This document shows positions 14,666 to 26,015 of a DNA stretch of 64,000 nt, one piece after another. The DNA lies in assembly GCA_039619475.1 (NCBI GenBank), contig CM077115.1:237681692-237745691 (forward strand), in the 5' to 3' direction. The notes beneath the pieces were generated by a model that worked only from the letters and a program-made list of their open reading frames with translations, searched no databases and was not told the origin of the DNA. The DNA is from Icerya purchasi (taxonomy: Eukaryota; Arthropoda; Insecta; Hemiptera; Monophlebidae). The first letter of the stretch is position 1. Each line of letters starts with the position of its first letter. A program made the translations under genes and the position numbers.

Positions 14666-14738
14666 GGCTTGGTGGCTTAATGGTCCAAAGCATTCATCCT
14701 GCAAACGAAAGATCACGGGTTCAAGTGCCGTCTAAGTT
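14666..14738 (+). repeat. tRNA-like cloverleaf (tRNA pseudogene or SINE head) inside the hAT element
   Basis: A complete cloverleaf can be drawn: acceptor GGCTTGG with CTAAGTT (seven pairs, three G-T), D arm GCTT with AAGC, an anticodon arm with one mismatch and loop CCTGCAA, and T arm ACGGG-TTCAAGT-GCCGT with one mismatch. The A box (TGGCTTAATGG) and B box (GGTTCAAGTGCC) are close to Pol III consensus. Position 33 is C rather than T, and there is a G-G mismatch in the T stem. I therefore favour a tRNA-derived repeat over a working tRNA. The anticodon would be TGC (Ala) if functional. Confidence 0.55.
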
Positions 14739-15356
14739 CTTTGACTTTTTTCTGTTTAAATTTATAAGAAAAACTTTAACATACTAAATGTGTCAAAAAT
14801 TTATTTTACTTACTTTAATTTTCATATGAACTGTTCCATTATATTTTTGTGAGACTGGTTAAATACAAATTACGTACGATATATCGAAAACATTGACATA
14901 CTTGATCGATATATCGCAAAATATCGATACAACATTGCGATAAATCATATTGAAAAAAAATATCGATATTTTTGTAATATAAACATCCCTAATGGCCAGT
15001 TTTAATTATAACGAAAAAAAGAAAAATTCATAAAAGAAATTAGAATGTATAGATTGAGAAGTAGGAAGCAGGGAAAATCGTCACATGGGCGATAATTTTC
15101 AGCCGCCTTTAAGACGATGTTATTATTATTACGGTTGCAGCGATCTTACAATGTCTAGAATCAAGTGATTTTGGAATGCGTTCTTTTTTTTTAATGTTTA
15201 ATCGTTTCATTATAATTTTTCATTTTGTTCTTTCGCTACTTAGTTGTAATATAAAATATTTCTCAAAGTTTCGTTTATTTTCTTCGTCCATAATTCGCTC
15301 TTTTTAATACACCATTTCGTTCTTATGTTATTTCGTTTCTTTTGGTTTTCTTCCAG

Positions 15357-15491
15357 CTGGGCCTTAAACCGGAAGGAAGACGTAAGATAAAACTACTGGA
15401 AGAAAAACGACTCTGGATCGATTATGTATGGAAGGAAAACGATAAAATGTCCCACCCTGATATGTACTATTTCTATTATAGAGATTACTAG
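15357..15491 (+). CDS. unassigned exon-like segment (terminal exon candidate)
   Basis: A strong 3' splice site (long T/C tract ending TTCTTCCAG, AG at 15355-15356) is followed by 44 codons and a TAG. The peptide begins LGLKPEGRRKIKLLEEK and ends DMYYFYYRDY; it is charged and helical at first, then Tyr-rich. Base composition and amino-acid use look coding-like compared with the AT-rich flanks. I do not recognise the family. It could be the last exon of a gene nested in the pb intron on the opposite strand, a relic of a mobile element, or chance. No partner exon was identified. Confidence 0.3.
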   Translation: MGLKPEGRRKIKLLEEKRLWIDYVWKENDKMSHPDMYYFYYRDY

Positions 15492-16180
15492 AATTTAATG
15501 TTAAAAATATAAAAAAGTTACCATCCAGGGGAAAAATTTGGGTAACAAGAAATCAAAGTAATACCATATTATCCCCGCGGTGTAAATCTACGAATTGATA
15601 ACACCGATGACTCAGCAGTTTTAATTAATTTAAATAAGTACAATCCCTAATCACATACTACAGGAAAAAAAATTGGTATGTGTAAAAAAGGAGGTGCAGG
15701 AATGGCTGAAGGAATGGTGCAAAGATTGAAGATCAAGTTAATCTCGCTACTCTTTAATGCTTCTTTATTTATGAATTTTGGTTTTGACTTTATCGTGTCC
15801 TTTCTGGTTTTTAAGTTTCTATCAGAGCATCATGTTTTTCGATTTTAAAATATTAATCTGTCTGCATGTACACAGATGCGTATTACGCGCCATGTTATGT
15901 ATTGCAATATGCACACTTTTAATTAAATGTTATGTTAGGTTTATTAGTATTGTTATTTATAGAATAAGTTAAAATAGTTGTAATTGTTGTAATTTGTGTC
16001 TTTGTTTAATAAACGTTGATAAGAGTGTTGGGCACTCACACAACAACGGGCATTTTTGCCCTGTGAGACCGACAACTTATTTTTATTCTAGCGAGCAATT
16101 ATAAAATGTAAGCCATTTTCCTGTAAATTACCCGGTCATCTTTAATTTAATATCGAATTATTAATAATTTGATATATGCT

Positions 16181-17078
16181 TTTTAATCGACTTCAAAAAA
16201 AAGGAGGAGGTTCCTAATTCGACTGTATTTTTTTTTTTTATTTATTTTTTTTTTTATGCGTGTTACCTCAGGACTTTCTTCTAGGTGAATCGATTTTGAT
16301 GATTCTTTTTTTATTTGATAGCTGGTGCTTCTCAAAATTTGATCAGACCGGTAGTTTTTGAGTTATCCTTAATAACGCGGGAAATTGAAGCTTTTTGGAT
16401 GCTTTTCATTCATGATTGGTTTCACCGTCGGGTTAGATTTAGATTCGTTTTTTTTTTTTTTAATGTTTATTTTTTCATTTATGATTATTTGCCAAATTAG
16501 CACGGAATTGTAGCTTTTGATGTTTTTACCGTGGAAATGTAGTTCAAAATAAAGAAATCGATTTTTTTAAAGTATAAAGTATGGGGAGAATAATGTGAAA
16601 AAAAAATCGATTTTTAACAAGAAAACAATTCAAGTAATAACGCTAAAAATTGTAAAATAACATGCCTTTTTTACAAAAAATAAATACCGACTACTTCAAG
16701 GTTTATTATAAAAATGCACTAAAAAGTAAAAAAATAATTACTCCCGATAAGAAAATATATATCAGAGTGCGATATAACACCTTAAGGTTAATATCGTAAT
16801 TCTTATACAACATTAATACCTTAATTAGAGTCGGCATAAAATTCATATTACAATATCCAGGAACAATTTAATGAACATTTAATGCAGTTTTTAATTATTA
16901 TTTTAATATGAATTTGATGCCGACTCTGATTAAGGTATTAATGTTGTATAAGAATTACGATATCACCCTTAAGGTGTTATATCGCACTCTGATATATATT
17001 TTCTTATCGGGAGTAATTATTTTTTACTTTTTAGTGCATTTTTAAATTTTTATAATAAGCCTTGAAGTCGGTTTTTAA
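16181..17078. mobile_element. non-autonomous repeat with CGACTTCAA ends and a giant hairpin
   Basis: The left end reads TTTTAATCGACTTCAAAA and the right end, inverted, TTAAAAACCGACTTCAAG. Just inside the left end is 'GGAGGAGGTTCCTAATTCGA', then 'GTTACCTCAGGACTTTCTTC' and 'GGTGAATCGATTTTGATGAT', a motif series I know from dispersed repeats in many insect genomes. The right half is the inverted repeat listed next. It has no ORF of note. I infer a DNA-transposon-type MITE; the superfamily is not assigned. Confidence 0.6.
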
Positions 17079-17106
17079 TTTTTTGTAAAAAAACATTTTA
17101 TTTTAC
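16652..17106. repeat. long inverted repeat (about 200-bp arms, about 53-bp loop)
   Basis: The left arm (16652-16850) and right arm (16904-17106) are near-perfect reverse complements. For example, GTCGGCATAAAATTCATATT pairs with the segment around 16904-16924, and TACGATAT..CTTAAGGTGTTATATCGCACTCTGAT repeats in inverted order. The loop is AT-rich. The transcript would fold into a very long dsRNA hairpin. Related copies occur near 29.25 kb and around 59.4/62.9 kb. Confidence 0.9.
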
Positions 17107-17857
17107 ATTTAAATTTGTGTTCTTAATATTTTATCATGGTAGTGTTAAATAAAATGTGCACGTATTTATTTAAATGCACTAAGAAACCAGTTGCTGATTT
17201 AGGGCGCCGTATTTATACAAAACTCGAGGTCTTATTGAATTTTAATGCCGCCTTTGTTCAATTTCCTCACCTGTTGAGAAAGAAGAATGGCGCTCTCACG
17301 GCGTTCGCTAACTCTGTTAATTTATAATCTGCAGTCCCCTGATAAATATGAGCGGTCATCCCACGTGACCAGTGTAGAATTTGGACACGATTTATAAGTT
17401 CTTTCTTAAACTGATAGTACTGAGATGGTGAAAAATTCTCCCTATTTTTATATACCTAAATATAATAATTTTGTCCGAATTACTCCAAACGTGAGAAATA
17501 TCATGAAACATTCTCCCGTTCTTACATGAATATCCGAGAATGAATTTTTTTTACTTTGCGAACGACTGAGAATGATCTCTAGATATGTACATGTTATCGT
17601 GTTGGAATTAATTTCGTTTGAGAAATCGATTATTAAATTGCTCAAATAAAATATATCCGCGCAATTTAATGGCTTACAATATTATAGATATGGTGTACAA
17701 CCACTGATTAATTTTTGTAAAATATTAATTTTTTTCGAATACTTAAAATTTTATCATTTTTAGTGTACTGAACAATTTAAAGTTTTCAAAAAATTTTGTC
17801 GTTTAAAATTAATGCGTAAAAGCCGAAGTTTATTTTTTGTCCCTGATTGACGAGCCA

Positions 17858-17950
17858 AAAAAAAAAAAAAAAGAAACAAAAAAAAAGGAAACAAAAAAAA
17901 AAGGAAACAAAAAAAAAAGGAAACAAAAAAAAAGAAAACAAAAAAAAAAG
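17858..17950. repeat. A-rich minisatellite
   Basis: Five or so tandem copies of a unit of about 17-18 bp, A(9-10)GGAAAC with minor variation (GAAAC, GAAAAC), in a short block. Confidence 0.9.
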
Positions 17951-20577
17951 TTTATTATTTTTTATCCTGGGACATTCGATAATTAATCTTTAAATTATTT
18001 TTTCCAATCCATTACTACGTATTTCAATTTACACTTTTGCCATCACTATGAGTGAGCCTATTATAGAAAACAGTGAAGTACTGGCGCTATTTATTGCGAC
18101 CGGACAAAAACGGTGGGAATTGTAAGCGCTGAAACTCTATTATAGCTTAATTTTGCATTTTCTAATTTTTTTAGTCATGAGAAACTGAATTCGAAGGGGG
18201 GTAAATTTTCATCGCGAAAAATTAAAAATTGAGCAGCTTTTTGCCGAACACTGAACATTAAACATAATGCGCTACTACGGTTGCATCTTGTTCCCTAATC
18301 GATTAATAAGATAAAATAATAACTGTATTATGATTTTATTTATATTCTTCCTTCTTTTCTAAGGGAAAACTAAAAACCGAGGTCACAGTATGCCGAATGA
18401 TTTTTTTTTTTTTTGTTTTTCAACTATTATTTTCAGTAAATTTTCGTTCTCATATTAACGATAAAATGGTAAAATGCCGCCAACACCAATTGCATCAGAA
18501 CCATCGGGCTAGTATACAAATGTATATTTTTTACCGTATTAAACTAAATTTCTCGAAAAAAATTCGGACCACTTCCGGTTACCAAAAAAAAAAAACAAGA
18601 AATATCGATTGTTCTTCAAGATACGAAAAAGTAAACTTAACTAGTAGAATCAAGGAAAACACTAGAACGTTTTCCGAAATATCCCATCTTCAACTAGAAA
18701 AGTAAAAAAAGAAAATTCAGAATATCTCGCGTTCATTTTTGCTAATGTGTTTTTTACTTTTTTTTTCTTTCTTTTCTGGCTAAACTCCACCTTCCAAAAA
18801 AGGAAACTTTTTAATCTGTTTTTTTTTTTTTTTTCATCTATTTGATATTTAACGCTAAGTAATTGTTAGTTGAAAGTTGTGTTTATTTTTATTTCATATT
18901 AGTACGTACATATATTTTTCTCCGATCAAAATGGTGTGAATCAGCGGAGAAATCTATTTTAATGCAATGTGATATACATGTGTACATTTATGGTAGCTCG
19001 CTTTGTTCTAGGTTGGTTTAAATGGATTACGAAACTTAAGCAGTGTTGTTATTACGATTCTCGATGATCCTTTTCTTAATATGCGTGTGAAAATGATAAG
19101 AGAAATTATATGTAGTAAAATAAAAGTAAATTCCTCGCCATTTTGGAAATTCTTAATTTTTCCTTAATTTTATTAAAGAAATGAAATGAAAAAAAAAAAA
19201 AAAATAGGAGAAATAAGCAACAGAAAAAACGTAGCCAAATTTTCATTATTCACAAAATTACAGCGTATCCGTGCCTTCCCGCGCAATACTCGGAAATGTT
19301 TTTTTAGCTGAATTTCGCTCAGTGCATTTTCCCGTCATCGGTTCATAATAAAACGCCTTCTAATGAAAAAAAAAAAAAAATTCTCAAACTTACATTGTTA
19401 TTATTCCATTTTTCGTAGACATTGCCAAAAAGTAGAAAGAGAAGAAAAAAGATGCTTCTCTCTCGGTAGCTCTTTGAAGTTTTATTGTATTTTCTGCATT
19501 TTTCTGAAACAAAGATTCACTAACTTCATTTTTCGAGATCCTTCGAGATCCTTAATATTCTCCTATGCCGGCTCAAGAATGAAATTTATCTTCACTGATC
19601 ACCCTTACTCTGCTCTATTCTTCTATCTTCGTTGGGGTTAGCGCCACTTCTCGTCTGTTTATCCTTCTTATTTATTCGCTCTTGTTCTATTTGTAAAGAG
19701 CGTTCAACTCTTGTGTTCGTCGGAACATGTTGATTAACCTTTTTTTTTCCTTTTTTGATCACTCAAAGTTCACTCCACCGAAATTGATTCTGCTCGCCGA
19801 CCGCCAGATTGGCTGCTAAGCATACTCTCCAAATAAATTCTTTTCTTCCGATTTTGTTACTTGTCGAAAATTACAATATAGGTATATTTGTTTTCGCACA
19901 TTTTCTAACAGAGTAGTTGTCTCTTCGTTCAGTCTTAATCTTTTCGTGCTACTGATTTTCCGAGTTTCCTTTTTTGCTGTACATTCGTATTATCTCCTGT
20001 ACGGAATGGGTTTTTTTTCTTCATCCTTTGCGATGCAGATCAAGCCTTTTAAATATGCTCCTAATGTTTTCTCGTTTCTTTTCACTCATTACCACCGAGA
20101 GTCTTTCTGCTCGTTATGATGCTTCATTTATTTTCTCCTCTTTTGCGTAATTCTTTCGTACTTGCATGATTCGATTATTTAATGAATTTCACATTTTTCG
20201 TTTTGGCACCATATCAAAAGATGTGCGGCCAGTAAGTAAAAGAAAATAAGAGAAAGCAATAAAGAAAAGCAAATCAGGCCTGAAAATATTGAAAATTTGT
20301 TAACTCCTGCTGTCACGTTAAGGTGGTTATGCAAACGCTGTCCATCTTAGAGCGGACGTGTTCAAAACGAATAATTCAACCGTCCGTTTCTTCTTACGAT
20401 TATTACGAAATGATATTCAGAGCGGACAGTTTGACGAAATGGAGCCTATTTTATCGTTATCACCGTCATTTAATTCGTAATGACTCTCTACTAAGTTCAA
20501 CCTAATACTCTGACGATTTTCGATCTGTATTAGCTGATAGAAAATAGAAAAAGGTACGTGCAAATAAATCCAAGATT

Positions 20578-20578
<1 letters not shown>

Positions 20579-20604
<26 letters not shown>
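20579..20604. repeat. (AT)13 microsatellite
   Basis: Uninterrupted AT dinucleotides. Confidence 0.95.
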
Positions 20605-20608
<4 letters not shown>

Positions 20609-23600
20609 ATTGGATAAATTCTCGAATTTAGAAATATGAACAATATCAGCAGCATTTTTTTAAAATATCGAGAATGTTATTTATCGGTTGGAAGTTGGAG
20701 CCCTGCATTATAGTTCTTAAAAAAAAAATGTATGTTGGTAACATGATATAGAAAGGCACTAACATTATTGTTACCATTTTATTTGATAGAATTCCGCTAT
20801 AAAATGTAATTTGCAAAACCATCGAGATCGTAGTTATTGAGCAACGACGAATCGAAATTATTAAAAATAGATAATCGCCTAATATTCTTGCGTGTGGGAG
20901 TCAATGACATGCATAATATCGTGTGAATGTAGACGCAAACATTTGAGATTTCTATCGAACATTTACAAAATCAGCCCGCTTAAGATGAGAAGCATTTAAA
21001 ATGTTTCCAATGAGGAGTCGTTTCGTTTCGAAATATTCCCGAAATTTATGTGGTTTATGATAATGCGATCATCAGGCAACATCACATTTTCTTCGTTTTT
21101 GCGCGGTTTTTAATTTAAATTCACTGAAAGAAATCGCGTAAAAGCTAAAATTAGTTCCATTCATATTCATTAAAAAATATCGTTTGAAAAAAAATTGATT
21201 TTCTTCGAATATTTCTCTTTAATTATATGGTCGCTATACAGATATTATAATTATTTTCATATGTACATGAGCACATATAAAAATATTATTTTTCGCATTT
21301 ATAATATTATTTTAACATTTTCACAAGTACCGTGATTTATTTCACTATCCAAAAGCCCAAAAACTTTCGCGAATATTTCGAAACGAAACATTGGAAACAT
21401 TTTAGACTATTTTAAGATGTGGTGGTCTGCCCTATGTCGTGTTTTCCTATGAATGCTACATTTAAACTAGAACGTACGCAAGGTAGAGTCACCCAGAGGA
21501 GTCGAGCGATTGTGCGCCCCTTCGTATAAATATGTCAGGTAAGCGTTTTCATATTATCCTTAGTGGCGTTAATAAAAGTTGATTCATTAATAGTAGGATT
21601 ATTTTTATGCATCCAGAAGAGCATGCACGAAATTAAACACGCCGAATGTCCCTCATACGCATCTACAACATAACACATACTTGCGATACGACGACGAGGA
21701 ACAGACAGGGGAATGTTGCCGAAGAAACGAAAATTCGATTGTCGGTATCTGGACTATTTTTGCAAATCCTTTAAGGCAGCGAAGTGAATTCTCTGGATAT
21801 TTCAGATCCTTACCTTATAAGCTGACTTCTAGATCAACGGAAAACAGTATTGTACTCTGCGTTCAACTGAAATTCTAAACGCGCGCTCTTTTTTGTTTCC
21901 TGTTGTCCCCTTAATGAATTTGATAAACTCGCGTTTTCCGCATTTGCTTGATATCTGAACGATGTGAATGACCTCTCTACGCATGTAGGGTGGTCTGAAA
22001 GTTTAATAACTAAATCGACCGAAAAGAGTTATATTCGGATTTCTTGTTTCCCCCCCCCCCCGGTAATTGAATAAAATTCGAAAATCTATTACCGACAAAA
22101 ATCCATTCCTTTTTTTCCAAATCATATCGATTTAAAAAAAAAAATGTATTTGCTCCTACGAGTATACGTTTTAAAAAATATTTGCTTATTTTAAAAAAAT
22201 CTGGTGCGTTTGTTTGCAATTATGAATAGTTTATAAAAATAATAGAGCTATTCCAAATTATTCCGCTGTAATATACAGGTATCTCCGAAGTATGCTAATC
22301 TACCGTATTATATTAAATGAATAAAATGTATCTTCAGTTCAGTAATAATTGTGATAATTAATCGAAATTTAAAATTTTCTGATCATTTACGTTACATTAA
22401 AAATAAAATACAGAAATTAATAATATTTAATAAGTTGTGCAACATTGTAAAGCTGCATAAATTGTAAAAAGAGAATTACACTTTGTAATAGTGTAATAAT
22501 AGTATTTTATAGACGAAAAAATGTTAAAAATGAAAATATTCCGAAAGATGCTAAAAAGCTTTCATATATAAAACTTATTAAATCATACGGAACAATCAGT
22601 TTTTTGTCGGTCTATATATAAGTTTATTCGTAATCAAGATCAATATTAATATAAATCAGTAAAATGTAGTAAATCACATTTCAAATGAGGAAATAAAACA
22701 TTTCGAGGAAAATTAAGATACTTGCGGATGAATTTTATACATAAGCTACTGGAGATGAGGAATAATTATAAAACAGCACACGTATCAATTTTATAGGCCG
22801 AATTTTTTCACTGTTTTCTATTTATAACCAGGAAGCTATTTAAAATACTTTTATTTTTTTTTTAAATTTAAAATCCCCAGTTTCGAAAAATGTGTAATTT
22901 TTTATTTTCGTTAAGAGTGATGTTATTCACTATAAAGACACAATTGCAATGGTAATAACAGATTTTGTAACTATAATATGAAACAACTTTTAATGAATTC
23001 AACAGGTTTGTAATGGAAGGAATCAAATTGCGGAAAAAGTAAATATATAGAAATATAATTTATGTAAGGAATTGTAAAATGGAACTTAATATAATGGCAA
23101 ATACTTAATTTGATTTATGTTAACTCCTCCATTATTATAAATAAATATGTATATATTAAATGCTATCCAATGAATTTTGAGAATAAGGTAAAAAAAAATG
23201 GAGAAATAACTTGATTTATTAAATAATTCGTTAAAAATATTCACACGGCCATATAGCAAACTAGGTGTAACTTTCCCATTAAATGTTCGAGGAAAAATTC
23301 TGAATGCGCTGCTGATTGAACTCGTCAAACAATTTTTTTTTTGACGTAGTTATTTTTTCTATTTCATCCAATTAGCGTGAAGGCGCGTCAAACGGCACAG
23401 ATTGTTTAAACGTAATAATTAAATTACTTAATTTTTTCGAATTTTCTTCAATTAGCCAAAGCTCGATAGAAGGAAATGAATACCATTTGTTCGAGCGCAA
23501 TCGTTTTACATACTAGTAGTTCCGTCTACAGTCTACATGCATAAACGAGAGACGGTGACAGACGGAACATTCGCTTTTTTTTTTTTTTAGAGATATCGTA

Positions 23601-24349
23601 AAATTTAGTTTCGATTTTCGGGTTGATTACAATAACTTACTCTGCGAAATTGTAAATTTCATAGCTGTATTAAGTGTTCGCTTTTCTAGGTTCTCTCCAT
23701 TTTACGATGTAAAGACTAAACATTTGCCCGCTGTTAATTATTTACCCGATGATACGGACTAAATAAATTTTCAATATTCGAATTTAAATTTATATAGGCG
23801 CGACTCTACCGAAAATATTTCGAAGCAATTTTGTTCCAGTAAAAAACAGACAGACGAATAGAAAAACACTTTACTACTTTAAAACAATTGGCCGGGATGA
23901 CTAAAATGACCGTGACCAAGAGCTAACCGGCTACTTTAGACCTTATCGCAAACTTCCCTTTGCAATTACAAGGTCAGTTGTAGACTTCAGTTTAAGAATT
24001 TTTAAAATTTCGGCGCAAATTTAAGCAAGTGCGATATGATCGCATCTTTATTAACCGGAAATGAAACAATGAGAGGGGGACAAACTTAATGTTTATTTTT
24101 CGCCAATTTTGACTGCTAGCCAAATGTGTCTACTACCACCGAAACGCTAATAAACTTTCAAAGAGCTGTAGCTTTTATTTTTGGAGTTCTGCCTTTATGC
24201 CAAGGTGTAATTTTGAAGATTTTTTTTTTGAGTGAAAATCGAATTAAATGAGAAAGAACGTGTTTTTGTTTTGGGGAACGAAATTTTATGCTAGAGAGCG
24301 AAAAATCGTGAGAAGCATTTATTAATTTATTTTTCCCCGTCTTTGGCAC

Positions 24350-24715
24350 TAAAAATTATAAGTGGTAAAAGCGTACCACGGACGCAAAAAGTAAAGAATA
24401 TTGAAATACTTAATAGAGACTGGGAAAGAACCTTGAACTACTACGAACCATCAAAAAACGGAAACTACAATACTATTTGGACATATCTTAAAAGGATCAA
24501 ATCATATCTAAAAATACTACTTGAGGGTAAAATTGTGGCCGGGACGAGATCGAGAGGTAGACACGTCAAATTTCATGAATGGATAATCTTAACAACTGGT
24601 TCAACTGTTCCTCATTAGAACTTTTCCGAACAGCTGTTGATAGAAATAAATTCCAATTGTGGATCATCGCCAACCTTCGAGACGGAGACGACAGATGAAG
24701 AAGAAGAAAAGCGGC
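24350..24715 (+). pseudogene. 3' tail of a LINE reverse-transcriptase gene (RTE/CR1-like), decayed
   Basis: The plus-strand frame reads ILNRDWERTLNYY..., then SYLKILLEGKI, and after a frameshift near 24550 a second frame ends ELFRTAVDRNKFQLWIIANL-RDGD-stop. This matches the conserved C-terminus of insect endonuclease-reverse transcriptases (E.LN.IKKRK..Y.GH...EKY.LL.LILEGKI.G.R..GR....W...LR.W, then LFR.A.DR..F...IANLR.GDG). A short GAAGAAGAA tail follows (24696-24711), typical of the 3' end of such elements. Only the last 110 or so codons remain, so this is a 5'-truncated copy. Confidence 0.75.
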
Positions 24716-25977
24716 TAATATTAAAAAGGTCAGCTTGAAACATGTGATAAGAGAATGTCTGCTGGAAAATTGTCAGAAACGTTTTTTTAAATATAATTGA
24801 TCGCGGAAAATTTAAAATAGCTCTTAATTTACAAACGAGTTTAGTTTCTTTCGAGCTGATTTTTAATTCTCCTCTCCCCCCCCCCCATTATGACAGATAT
24901 AATTCGACGAGTGTGAAAAAATCCAACGGATTTGAAATAAAGCGATTAAAATTGCAACACGTTTCTGCTAGGGAATCTAAATGATATACTGCAATATCAA
25001 ATTTCGATTATTTTTGTCATTTCTAGTGTGTTTCGCGCTGAAAGTTTATGTCTGACAACTTTCGGTTTATTTTAGTTTCGAATTTGTTAACTTTAGACGT
25101 TAATTCAAAGAGACAATTTTTAAGGTAGCATGATTTCAGTTGTTAATTTTATATTTTTGCCGATAAAATTGTCGATAAATAAAGTGATATTCAGTACAAC
25201 TTTCACTATTTTTTATTACGGAATTACGAAAAATCTTAAGAATCATCATTAAGGCTTCATCCAAAAAATATCCCATCAACTATAACACCGACGTGACAAA
25301 AAGTACACGCTCATCAAGGTGAATTTAGTAAAATAATACAGAGACATTCAGAATTACGGAATATGAACAGAGTCATTCCTCTACGAATTAGTGAAAATTT
25401 AAAAATTTTACCCACTTTGCCAGAGTTGGAGACGTGTTAGCGCATGTACGAACGAAGATGACGGCCCGCTCCAGGACGTTATACTCGCTACTGGGTCTTA
25501 GCTTATGAGCTTGAGGCCAAAATGATAAGAAACCATTTAACTCTCATATGGCGTTACTAAACTTCACGATTGTGCTAACAGGTATGACTTGCAGTAGTGC
25601 TGGCACGAAGACAAAATAGGCCAAGATGGCGCACACACATTAATAGAAGCCCTCAAGAAGTATGTTTTTTTACGAAACTTTACACAACAAGCTAAAGATT
25701 CCATTCATCTAGAAAATAAATCGGCATTGCAGTCCAAATATCACTAGAAAAGTGTACATACCGAGAAATTCAACTAGTAAGCGAAAAAGGAAAACGATAT
25801 ATGTTATCCAAGTTACCGATCCTTTTAATGATATATTTAAGAAACTAAAATTGGAAGCAAACTATTCTTTAATCACTGCACAAGTCTCTCAATAGACAGA
25901 TTGGATCAGCTTTTAAATTCTTTTATAACTTATGACATGCACGTCGCTTTTCATCGTATGAATACATGTACGAATAT

Positions 25978-26015
25978 TAATAATTAATAATTAATAATTA
26001 ATAATTAATAATTAT
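25978..26015. repeat. AT-rich short tandem repeat (7-bp unit)
   Basis: Repeated TTAATAA units in tandem, five copies followed by a degenerate one. Confidence 0.9.

Larger units (their letters stand above)
14153..14991 (+). mobile_element. decayed, internally deleted hAT-family transposon
   Basis: The ends are imperfect terminal inverted repeats: the left begins TAGGAGTGCTCGATATGAAT and the right, read inward on the minus strand, begins TAGGGATGTTTATATTAC. Both lead into regions packed with ATCGAT/CGATAT words (14160-14290 and 14875-14975). Between them lies a frame-shifted hAT transposase C-terminal domain and a tRNA-like sequence. At about 840 bp it is far shorter than an autonomous hAT element (about 2.5-4 kb). 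I could not see a convincing 8-bp target duplication; 14141-14148 and 14992-14999 agree at only five of eight bases. Confidence 0.65.
17107..24342. other. intronic AT-rich DNA, no gene recognised
   Basis: No assignable protein frame. It contains the A-rich minisatellite at 17.9 kb, poly(A)/(T) runs, (AT)13 at 20579-20604 and a C-run at about 22050-22061. Near 21530-21545 an ATG-TCAG|GTAAGC word follows a GC-richer stretch (about 21470-21535) and could pass for a short first coding exon with a donor. This is unsupported by any partner. Confidence 0.45.
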
